Below are positions 57,730 to 64,000 of a stretch of 64,000 nucleotides of DNA, piece by piece (positions within the stretch are counted from its first letter, which is position 1; each line of letters opens with the position of its first letter). This DNA is from Scatosoma sp045644545 (GTDB lineage Bacteria; Bacillota; Clostridia; Christensenellales; Borkfalkiaceae): assembly GCA_045644545.1 (NCBI GenBank), contig JAZRHC010000023.1, forward strand, positions 23,700-87,699. Reading direction: 5' to 3'. A program made the position numbers and the translations under genes. The notes beneath the pieces are model-generated. The model was given only the letters and a program-made list of their open reading frames with translations. It was not told the origin of the DNA and did not search any database.

Positions 57730-58966
57730 TCGGAACACGGTACGCTATTATATTCTGCTATTCGCGTTGTTTTTCGTGATGTTCATTTCCAACGATTTCG
57801 GGCTTATCGACGTGGAAAAAACGGCGATCGTGATGGCGGTGGGGATCGATCGGGAGGAGGATACTTTTATCGTCACTTCGCAAATCGCTCTTCCCGAAGA
57901 AAGCGGGCAGGGCGCGTCCAAAACCACGCAAATGGTCAGCCGCGGCAAGACGGTCGCGGCGGCGTTCGAGGAGATCAACGACAAAACGGGTTGGTATCCC
58001 AAGCTCGTGTTTTGTAAGCTCATTCTGCTCGGGGAAAACGCGGTCAAGGAAAACGTGTTCGACGCGCTGGATTTTTTTCTTAGAAACGAATACGTTTCCG
58101 ACGATTGTCTGCTCGCCGTCTGCGACGGGATCTCCAAGGATTTTCTGAACGTAAAGACCCCGACGAACGGGGTGAGCTCGGTGGCGATACAAGCGATTTT
58201 ATCCGCGCACGCGGAGCGGGTGGGCGCGGTGATGCCGAACACCTTGCGCGAGTTTTCCGCCTCGTCCTTGGGGGATAGCAAAAGCGGGTATTTGCCCGTC
58301 GTACGGATAGAAACGCCGCAAGAGAATATCGGCGGGGAAACGGGCGAGCCTAAAAACCCTTCGGGCGGAGCGGATCAATCGGGAGAGGCGAAAAGCTCGG
58401 GCGGAGCAGGCTCAACGGAAGGCGCGGGCAGTTCGGGCACGCAACCCACGGAAAGCGAAAAGGTGTTTATCGTGAGCGAAACGGCAACTTTTTTCGAGGG
58501 AAGGCAGGTCGGCTCGCTTTCCAAAGAAGAAACCTTCGCGTTCGGCGCGCTGAAAAGCGATTTAAAGCTCGCGCCGTATACCGTGGAAACGGACGGGGAA
58601 TCGTATACGCTCACCATCAAGCACAACGCGCCCGAGGTGAAGCTTAATATCACGGACGAGGGCGTGGCGAGGCTGAAAGTGGACGTGACCCTCACCGCGA
58701 GTATCGCGGACTTTTCCAAGGCGAAGGACGAAAATCAAATCCGCGACGTGGGCGCAGTGCCGAAAAAGGTGCTCGACGGCGCGGGAGAAAAGCTCAAAGG
58801 CGAGATCGAAGCGACGATCAAAGCCGCGAACGAGGCGAATTGCGATCTTTTGGGCGTGACGGATATGCTGAAAAAATACGAAAATAAATACTACGAAGCC
58901 TTCAAACAGGATATCCTTTCCCGCCTTTCGACGTCGGTGAAGGTGAAATTTAAAAGTATTCGATAA
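57722..58966 (+). CDS. gerAC: Spore germination subunit GerAC-type, without lipobox
   Basis: The third receptor subunit. A hydrophobic N-terminus (~9-27, YYILLFALFFVMFI) leads into SNDFGLIDVEKTAIVMAVGID; most GerAC proteins have a lipobox Cys here and this one does not. The fold segments VSRGKTVAAAFEEIN, KLVFCKLILLGENAV and YENKYYEAFKQDI match the family. Residues ~202-242 are a Gly/Ser/Glu-rich insertion. Length is 414 aa. AAGGAGG precedes ATG 57722. Confidence 0.88.
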   Translation: MHNRNTVRYYILLFALFFVMFISNDFGLIDVEKTAIVMAVGIDREEDTFIVTSQIALPEESGQGASKTTQMVSRGKTVAAAFEEINDKTGWYPKLVFCKLILLGENAVKENVFDALDFFLRNEYVSDDCLLAVCDGISKDFLNVKTPTNGVSSVAIQAILSAHAERVGAVMPNTLREFSASSLGDSKSGYLPVVRIETPQENIGGETGEPKNPSGGADQSGEAKSSGGAGSTEGAGSSGTQPTESEKVFIVSETATFFEGRQVGSLSKEETFAFGALKSDLKLAPYTVETDGESYTLTIKHNAPEVKLNITDEGVARLKVDVTLTASIADFSKAKDENQIRDVGAVPKKVLDGAGEKLKGEIEATIKAANEANCDLLGVTDMLKKYENKYYEAFKQDILSRLSTSVKVKFKSIR

Positions 58967-58996
58967 AACCGATAAAATCCAAAGGAAAGGGATTTT

Positions 58997-59081
58997 AATG
59001 CGGAATGCTTAATGCATAATGCAGAATGATTGTATAAATCTTACCGCCACTCTGCATTTTGCACTCTGCATTTTGCATTAA
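58997..59081. repeat. Family B repeat, copy 4 (inverted orientation)
   Basis: ATGCGGAATGCTTAATGC arms with the centre in reverse complement (TGTATAAATCTTACCGCC), between gerAC and the marR promoter. Confidence 0.75.
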
Positions 59082-59116
59082 AAAACTCTCTTTTTCCAAA
59101 ATCCCCCGAAATCCCG

Positions 59117-59166
59117 TTGACAAACGCTGTTTTATATGCTATACTAAAAATGTTGATTTGTCAACA
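59117..59166 (+). promoter_or_regulatory. marR-degV promoter with probable MarR operator
   Basis: TTGACA (59117-59122), 17-base spacer, TATACT (59140-59145) preceded by TGC. At the start point lies the inverted repeat TGTTGA TTTG TCAACA (59151-59166), well placed for autoregulation by the MarR protein. Confidence 0.75.
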
Positions 59167-59180
59167 AGGAGAAAATAAAA

Positions 59181-59639
59181 ATGCAGGAACGCTTTAAAAT
59201 TTTCACGGTTTTGATCGCAAAAATCAGCCGTTCGATCCGCAGGATCAAGACGGAAGAGATGGCGGAGTTCGATTTAAAGAGCCCGCACGTATCTTGTCTT
59301 TATTATTTATATAAGGAAAAAAGCCTGACGGCGAAAGAGCTTTGCGATATTTGCGACGAGGACAAAGCCGCCGTTTCCCGCTCGCTTGATTTTTTGGAAA
59401 CGAACGGATATCTCGCCGCCTCCGACGCGGCGAAAAAACGCTATAAAACCCCGCTTTTTCTCACGGAGAAGGGAATGCGTATCGGCGCGGCGATCGCGGA
59501 AAAAATCGACGATATTTTAGCGAAGGCAAGCGCGGGATTGAGCGAGGAGCACCGCGAAATTTTGTATAAAAGCTTAACGCTGATCAGCGATAACCTGGAA
59601 AAAATTTGCGAAACCTACGAAGGAGAAAATAATGCTTAA
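59181..59639 (+). CDS. MarR-family transcriptional regulator
   Basis: A winged-HTH dimer: KSLTAKELCDICDEDKAAVSRSLDFLETNGYL is the recognition region and KRYKTPLFLTEKGMRIG the wing. Length is 152 aa. AAGGAG precedes the ATG. It overlaps degV by 8 bases and has a palindrome at its promoter; the ligand is unknown. Confidence 0.9.
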   Translation: MQERFKIFTVLIAKISRSIRRIKTEEMAEFDLKSPHVSCLYYLYKEKSLTAKELCDICDEDKAAVSRSLDFLETNGYLAASDAAKKRYKTPLFLTEKGMRIGAAIAEKIDDILAKASAGLSEEHREILYKSLTLISDNLEKICETYEGENNA

Positions 59640-60477
59640 ACTTATGGTGGATTCCGCTTCGGATATCAACGCGAAGGAAGCGGAAGAGCTCGGCGTGATT
59701 TTAATGCCGATGATCGTCGGCTTCGGCGAAGAGGAATATCTCGACGGGGTAGATCTTCTGCCTACGCAATTTTACGAAAAACTTATCGAGGGCGACGAAT
59801 TGCCCAAAACTAGCCAGATCACCCCTTTCCGCTTCGAAGAGGCGTTTGAAAAGGCGACGGCGGACGGCTCGGAGGTCGTCGTGATCACGATCTCGTCTAA
59901 GCTTTCGGGCACGTACGCGGCGGCGGTGCAGGCGGCGGAAAAATTCGAAGGAAAGGCGTTCGTCGTGGACAGTATGAACGCTTGTATCGGCGAGCGGTTG
60001 TTGCTTGAATACGCGCTCAGGCTTCAAAAGGAAGGCAAAACGGGCGCGGAAATCAAAGCCGAGCTCGACCGCGTGAAGGGCAAGATCAACGTGATGGCGC
60101 TCGTGAATACGCTCGAATACTTAAAAAAAGGCGGCCGCGTTTCGGCGGCGGTGGCATTTGCGGGCGAGCTTTTGTCGATTAAGCCCGTCGTGGCGGTCGT
60201 GGAAGGGGAAGTCAAGCTGATCGGGAAAGCCTTAGGTTCGAAAAAAGGGAACAATCTTTTGAATACGCTGGTCGCGAAAAAAGGCGGAATCGATTTTTCA
60301 ATGCCCTACGGCGTGGTGTGGTCGGGCTTGAACGATTCTATGCTGCAAAAGTATTTAAAAGACAGCGAATCGCTCTGGAAAGGGCAGACGGAGAAAGTAC
60401 CCGCGTATTTAATCGGCAGTACGATCGGCACGCACGTAGGACCGGGCGCGATCGGCGTGGCGTTTTTTGAAAATTGA
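59632..60477 (+). CDS. DegV-family fatty-acid-binding protein
   Basis: FakB/DegV fold that holds a fatty acid for phosphorylation by FakA. The N-terminal VDSASDINAKEAEELGV, the SQITPFRFEEAFE segment, the ISSKLSGTY lipid-head region and the MALVNTLEYLKKGGRVS motif are typical. Length is 281 aa. Translationally coupled to marR, suggesting a link to lipid sensing. FakA is not in the window. Confidence 0.9.
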   Translation: MLKLMVDSASDINAKEAEELGVILMPMIVGFGEEEYLDGVDLLPTQFYEKLIEGDELPKTSQITPFRFEEAFEKATADGSEVVVITISSKLSGTYAAAVQAAEKFEGKAFVVDSMNACIGERLLLEYALRLQKEGKTGAEIKAELDRVKGKINVMALVNTLEYLKKGGRVSAAVAFAGELLSIKPVVAVVEGEVKLIGKALGSKKGNNLLNTLVAKKGGIDFSMPYGVVWSGLNDSMLQKYLKDSESLWKGQTEKVPAYLIGSTIGTHVGPGAIGVAFFEN

Positions 60478-60491
60478 ACGGATTTTAAGTC

Positions 60492-60575
60492 AATGCAAAA
60501 TGCAGAGTGCAGAATGCAAAATGATCGTATAAATTCTACCGCCATTCTGCATTTAGCATTATGCATTCTGCATTA
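60492..60575. repeat. Family B repeat, copy 5 (inverted orientation)
   Basis: AATGCAAAATGCAGAGTGC arms with reverse-complement centre TATAAATTCTACCGCC, directly after degV. Confidence 0.8.
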
Positions 60576-60617
60576 AAAAAGAAGCGTTTTATCCGAAGAT
60601 AAAACGCTCCTTTTTTT
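60575..60617. terminator. Bidirectional terminator degV / fba
   Basis: AGCGTTTTATC, loop CGAA, GATAAAACGCT with A- and T-runs on each side. Confidence 0.85.
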
Positions 60618-60628
60618 ATTCTCTTTTC

Positions 60629-61567
60629 TTAAAACGCTTTGCCTGCCGAGCCGAGCACGTTCACGATCTTGTGCTTGACCATTTCCTTCATCAACGCGCG
60701 TGCGTCGGTGAGGTATTGACGGGGGTCGAAATGACCGGGCTGCTGCGCGAAGTGCTTGCGGATCGCCGCCGTGAACGCCACGCGAAGGTCGGAGTCGATA
60801 TTGATCTTGCAAACCGCCATTTGCGCCGCTTTTCTAAGCTCGGATTCGGGAATCCCGATCGCGTCGGGCATATGTCCGCCGAATTGATTCACGATGGCAA
60901 CCTTGTCTTGGGGTACGGACGAAGCGCCGTGCAACACGATAGGGAAGCCGGGCAATCTCTTGCCGATTTCTTCCAAAATATCCAAACGAAGCTTAGGGTC
61001 TTGACCGGGCTTGAATTTATACGCGCCGTGGCTCGTTCCGATTGCGATTGCAAGGGAGTCGATTCCCGTTCTTTGCGTGAATTCTTCCACTTCGTCGGGC
61101 GAGGTGAATTGCGCGTCCGCCGCCGCTACGTTTACGTCGTCCTCAATCCCCGCAAGCTTTCCAAGCTCAGCTTCAACGACTACGCCGTGATCGTGCGCGT
61201 ATTCGACGACTTTTTTGGTGATCGCGATATTTTCTTCCCAAGGATGGGAGGACGCGTCGATCATAACGGACGTGAACCCGCCGTCGATCGAGGCTTTGCA
61301 AATTTCGAAGTCCGCGCCGTGGTCGAGGTGCATAGCGATAGGAATATCGTTCGTTTCGACGGCAGCTTGCACGAGGTGCTTCAAATATACGGGGTTAGCG
61401 TATTTTCTCGCGCCTGCGGACACTTGCAGGATAACGGGGGATTTTTCTTCGTTCGCCGCTTCAACGATGGCTTGGATCATTTCCATATTATTCACGTTGA
61501 AAGCGCCGATCGCGTACTTACCCGCGTAAGCTTTTTTGAACATTTCTGTCGTAGTAACCAAAGGCAT
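60629..61567 (-). CDS. fba: Class II fructose-bisphosphate aldolase
   Basis: A zinc-dependent glycolytic aldolase. AMHLDHGADF and GGFTSVMIDAS carry metal and substrate residues; IAIGTSHGAYKF supplies a zinc ligand; VLHGASSVP binds phosphate. Length is 312 aa. GGAGG precedes the ATG. Convergent with degV, own promoter. Confidence 0.96.
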   Translation of the reverse strand: MPLVTTTEMFKKAYAGKYAIGAFNVNNMEMIQAIVEAANEEKSPVILQVSAGARKYANPVYLKHLVQAAVETNDIPIAMHLDHGADFEICKASIDGGFTSVMIDASSHPWEENIAITKKVVEYAHDHGVVVEAELGKLAGIEDDVNVAAADAQFTSPDEVEEFTQRTGIDSLAIAIGTSHGAYKFKPGQDPKLRLDILEEIGKRLPGFPIVLHGASSVPQDKVAIVNQFGGHMPDAIGIPESELRKAAQMAVCKINIDSDLRVAFTAAIRKHFAQQPGHFDPRQYLTDARALMKEMVKHKIVNVLGSAGKAF

Positions 61568-61603
61568 AATTTATTCCTCCAAGATTAATTTTTCGTCGTG
61601 TTT

Positions 61604-61632
61604 ATTATAGACTATTTTGCATAAAAAAGCAA
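61604..61632 (-). promoter_or_regulatory. fba promoter
   Basis: Minus strand: TTGCTT, 17-base spacer, TATAAT. The stretch 61633-61800 has no gene that I can see and contains only AT-rich runs. Confidence 0.7.
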
Positions 61633-61830
61633 ACGAAAAGAGGGCGAGGGGCAAAAATTTTTTAAAGGGTCGGCGGGAAAGCCTCGTAGGGGCGTACGCG
61701 TAGCAATATATATAATGTATTATTAAAGCCGAGGCGGCGGGATTTAGCGCGAGAAAACCCCGTAAAAAACGAGAAAATAAAAAAATTTTAAAAATTTTAA
61801 AAAAAATTGAAAAACTTGACTCAAAACAGC

Positions 61831-61985
61831 TTGACTAAAATTCCGTTTCATAATACAATTAGAAGGCAAGTTGCGACGAGCCCTTGAATTGCCCGTTTTT
61901 CCCCGTTAGTTGAACGGCTTTCAAGTAGCAAAACGCGCCTGCAAAACAAAAAGAGAAAATATACGAAAAGAAGGAGTAACATAGT
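61831..61985 (+). promoter_or_regulatory. rplM-rpsI promoter and leader (possible L13 leader)
   Basis: TTGACT, 17-base spacer, TACAAT, then a ~120-base leader. CTTGAA near its 5' end can pair with TTCAAG downstream, with an inner GCCCGTT/AACGGC stem. This suits the L13 autoregulatory leader of Firmicutes but was not matched base by base. Confidence 0.5.
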
Positions 61986-62417
61986 ATGAAAACCTATATG
62001 GCTCACGCCGAAACGGTTGAAAGAAAGTGGTACGTAGTAGACGCGGCAGGCGTGACCCTCGGTCGTCTTGCGACCCGTGTTGCAACCGTGCTTCGCGGCA
62101 AGAACAAGCCCACCTTCACCCCCAATGTTGACACGGGCGATTTCGTGATCGTGATCAACACCGACAAGGTCGTTTTGACGGGTAAGAAGTTGGAAGATAA
62201 ATTTTATAGATACCACACCGGTTATATCGGCGGTTTGAAAGAAATTCCCTACAAGAAATTGATGGCGGAAAAAAGCGACCTTGCCGTATACGAAGCGGTG
62301 AAAGGTATGTTGCCTAAGAACAGCCTTGGCAGAGCGATGATCAAAAAGCTTCGCGTTTACAAAGGCGCAGAACACAACCACGCGGCTCAGAAACCCGAAG
62401 TGCTGAAAGTTGATTAA
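61986..62417 (+). CDS. rplM: Ribosomal protein uL13
   Basis: A 50S assembly protein. KWYVVDAAGVTLGRLATRVA is the conserved N-terminus and LKEIPYKKLMAEK the conserved mid-region. Length is 143 aa. AAGGAG precedes the ATG. rpsI follows after 15 bases. Confidence 0.97.
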   Translation: MKTYMAHAETVERKWYVVDAAGVTLGRLATRVATVLRGKNKPTFTPNVDTGDFVIVINTDKVVLTGKKLEDKFYRYHTGYIGGLKEIPYKKLMAEKSDLAVYEAVKGMLPKNSLGRAMIKKLRVYKGAEHNHAAQKPEVLKVD

Positions 62418-62432
62418 GGAGAGAATTGAGAT

Positions 62433-62846
62433 ATGGCAAAAGCAAATTTGAAAAAGAAGCTTCAATTCTGGGGTACGGGCAGAAGAAAGAAGGCTATCGC
62501 CCGCGTTCGCCTGATTCCCGGCGGTAACGGCACGATCGTGATCAACGACCGCGCGTTCGAAGACTATTTCCCTCAGGGAACTTTGCAGTACATCGTGAAA
62601 CAGCCCCTTGCCGCGATCGAAGTGGAAGGCAAGTACGATATTTTCGTAAACGTCGTTGGCGGCGGGTACACGGGTCAAGCAGGCGCGATTCGTCTTGGCG
62701 TAGCGCGTGCGCTTTTGGAAGCGGAAGAAGGTTGCCGTCCCGTCCTTAAAAAGGCAGGATTCCTCACGAGAGACCCTCGTTCGAAGGAAAGAAAGAAGTA
62801 CGGCTTGAAGAAAGCTCGTCGCGCACCTCAGTTCTCGAAGAGATAA
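62433..62846 (+). CDS. rpsI: Ribosomal protein uS9
   Basis: A 30S protein whose C-terminal tail contacts the P-site tRNA. GTGRRKKAIARVRLIPG and the terminal KKARRAPQFSKR are diagnostic. Length is 137 aa. Its last codons and the terminator are duplicated 200 bases downstream. Confidence 0.97.
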   Translation: MAKANLKKKLQFWGTGRRKKAIARVRLIPGGNGTIVINDRAFEDYFPQGTLQYIVKQPLAAIEVEGKYDIFVNVVGGGYTGQAGAIRLGVARALLEAEEGCRPVLKKAGFLTRDPRSKERKKYGLKKARRAPQFSKR

Positions 62847-63100
62847 AAAAACGGAAAACAGGACTCGTTCCTGTTTTTCTTTTTTTAATGAGTGCGCGAC
62901 GAGCAAAGAAAATAGGGATCCCGAAAAAAGACGAAGTATTTTTTTGGGAAGAGGAAGGGCATCGGCGCATACGCGGAATTTTTCATTTTGAAAAATTTCG
63001 GTGCGCATAGATAGCCCTGACGAGCACCTCAGTTCTCGAAGAGATAAAAAACGGAAAACAGGACTCGTTCCTGTTTTTCTTTTTTTAATGAGTGCGCGAC
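62823..63100 (+). repeat. Direct repeat of the rpsI 3' end and terminator
   Basis: 62823-62900 and 63024-63100 are almost identical (one fewer A in a run). Each holds the coding end CAGTTCTCGAAGAGA, the stop, the terminator and GAGTGCGCGAC. The ~120 bases between have no gene but can form two hairpins (TCCCGAAAAAA/TTTTTTTGGGA, GAATTTTTC/GAAAAATTTC). Confidence 0.85.
62853..62887 (+). terminator. rplM-rpsI terminator
   Basis: AAAACAGGA, loop CTCG, TTCCTGTTTT, T-rich. A second identical copy lies at 63053-63087. Confidence 0.85.
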
Positions 63101-63160
63101 ATATATATTCGTGGCATATATATTTTTTACGCGCACGCGCGACATATATATAATATAATA

Positions 63161-63184
63161 AAGCGACCGCAAAAACGGTCGCTT
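63161..63184 (-). terminator. Terminator of the 63194 gene
   Basis: AAGCGACCG, loop of 6, CGGTCGCTT; T-rich on the minus strand. Confidence 0.65.
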
Positions 63185-63193
63185 AACTTTTGA

Positions 63194-63436
63194 TTATTCG
63201 TCCTTTTTCTCCTCGGCGGGTGCTTCGGGGACTTCGGGCGATTCGTCGGTTTCGTAGTCCTCGGGATGCAAGGACTTATTTTTTTGCTTGCAGACGTACA
63301 TAAGGCTGAAAAAGAGAAAGGCGGCGAGCGCCGAAACGATCGCGGCGTTCCAGTCGATCAAAATGCCGAGCGGGAAAACTCCCGCAACGAAAATTGCCGA
63401 CAAAATCGTAAAAATAATTTGAAGCTTTAAATACAT
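63194..63436 (-). CDS. Small membrane protein (80 aa)
   Basis: Two hydrophobic segments (residues ~5-27 and ~30-49) separated by DWN, then a cytoplasmic acidic tail DYETDESPEVPEAPAEEKKDE. I do not recognise the family. CGGAG precedes the ATG, and a terminator follows, which supports a real gene. It lies between rpsI and the rRNA operon. Confidence 0.65.
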   Translation of the reverse strand: MYLKLQIIFTILSAIFVAGVFPLGILIDWNAAIVSALAAFLFFSLMYVCKQKNKSLHPEDYETDESPEVPEAPAEEKKDE

Positions 63437-63564
63437 AATATTCTCCGAAAGTCTTTATTTTCCCTTATTGTAGCACGGAAAGAGGGGAAAAGTCAAGAAA
63501 AACCCGCTTTCGATAAAAAAAGTAAAAAAATTTTAAAAAAGATGAAAAAACCTTGATAAAATAT

Positions 63565-63593
63565 TTGACAATCCCATTTGAATGTGATAAGAT
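63565..63593 (+). promoter_or_regulatory. rRNA operon promoter P1
   Basis: TTGACA, 17-base spacer, TAAGAT preceded by TGA. A- and T-tracts upstream could act as an UP element. Confidence 0.8.
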
Positions 63594-63696
63594 AGTCAAG
63601 CTGTCTTTCAGAAAGCGCCGTCGCAAACGACAAAACCCCCGCGACGGAAAAAATTTAAATTTTTTTAAAATTTTTAAAAAAAGTTGAATTTTTTGC

Positions 63697-63726
63697 TTGA
63701 CAAAGGCGATCGACTTGTGATATGAT
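63697..63726 (+). promoter_or_regulatory. rRNA operon promoter P2
   Basis: TTGACA, 18-base spacer, TATGAT preceded by TGA, with a long A/T tract before it. The remaining leader to 63972 holds no gene. Confidence 0.8.
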
Positions 63727-63972
63727 ATACAAGCTGTCGTCGCGAGGGGATAGCAAACCGAGGCTGTGGCTGAGGTAAAAAGCAGATTAAAAATAGAATA
63801 AGAAAGAAATGAGATTTATTTGACAATAGTGCAAATGAAGGTAATTTCCGTTAATTTAGAAAAGCAAGAAGTACTTGAAAAAGTAACCTTGAAAGCAAGT
63901 CAGCAAAGATAATGACAAAAAAGAAAAATCGTTAGAGCCGTTGTTACCGAGAGGTAGCGACTTTAAACAATT

Positions 63973-64000
63973 AAACTTAAGAGTTTGATTCTGGCTCAGG
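63973..64000 (+). rRNA. 16S ribosomal RNA, 5' end only
   Basis: AGAGTTTGATTCTGGCTCAG at 63980-63999 is the universal 16S 5' sequence (one base different from the common 27F primer site). The gene runs out of the window. Confidence 0.92.

Noticed and set aside
61680..61760. tRNA or other stable RNA between fba and rplM
   Set aside because: No cloverleaf or recognised structure; the stretch is AT-rich with short G-runs only.
61848..63008. A 386-codon minus-strand frame over rplM-rpsI
   Set aside because: Opposite two ribosomal protein genes with clear signatures; no ribosome binding site or domain.

Overview
The window is a chromosomal segment of an endospore-forming Bacillota, most likely an uncultured clostridium. 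Supporting evidence: spmA-spmB, spoIVFA-spoIVFB, yyaC and a gerA-type germination operon; Bacillus-like gene neighbourhoods (greA-lysS, holB-ricT, rpmH-rnpA-yidD-yidC-jag, metG-tatD-rsmA); strong AAGGAGG-type ribosome binding sites; sigma-A promoters, nearly all with an extended -10 (TGN before TATAAT). No phage, insertion sequence, CRISPR array or tRNA gene was recognised. The last 28 bases are the 5' end of a 16S rRNA gene.

Layout. 1-6.4 kb: an EF-G paralogue (cut by the window edge), two small divergent Xre regulators around a repeated operator, and a minus-strand operon metG-tatD-radical SAM-rsmA. 6.6-18 kb: spmAB, a probable small RNA, pckA, a Lys/Orn/Arg decarboxylase-like gene with tmk, an unknown membrane protein, greA-lysS, and an alaT/alaR-like pair. 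18.2-25 kb: a polysaccharide deacetylase, a tandem-OB SSB-like protein, spoIVFAB, RNase G, rplU and rpmA. 25-34 kb: proteostasis genes rqcH, tig, clpP, clpX, engB and lon. 34-38 kb: a tyrosine-kinase/modulator pair, then holB-ricT. 38.4-50.5 kb: an origin-like neighbourhood with rsmG, dnaN, rpmH-rnpA-yidD-yidC-khpB, queT behind a probable preQ1 riboswitch, cvpA, yyaC, ftsH and a ParB-like gene. It holds two clusters of DnaA boxes about 8 kb apart and no dnaA. 50.7-64 kb: an Xre switch with three evenly spaced operators, gapA, yugP, rsmI/yabB next to a parS-like site, gerAA-AB-AC, marR-degV, fba, rplM-rpsI and the rRNA promoters.

Three things stand out outside the genes: (i) the split DnaA-box regions, with a ParB-like protein whose nucleotide-binding motifs are degenerate and a site intermediate between parS and the Noc site; (ii) two families of dispersed palindromic repeats (hairpin arrays with a constant GTGAATT spacer, and ATGCA-rich inverted repeats) that share a central GGTAGAATTTTTAC-like core; (iii) two compact Xre operator switches. 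Gene identities come from motif recognition by eye; no database search was run.
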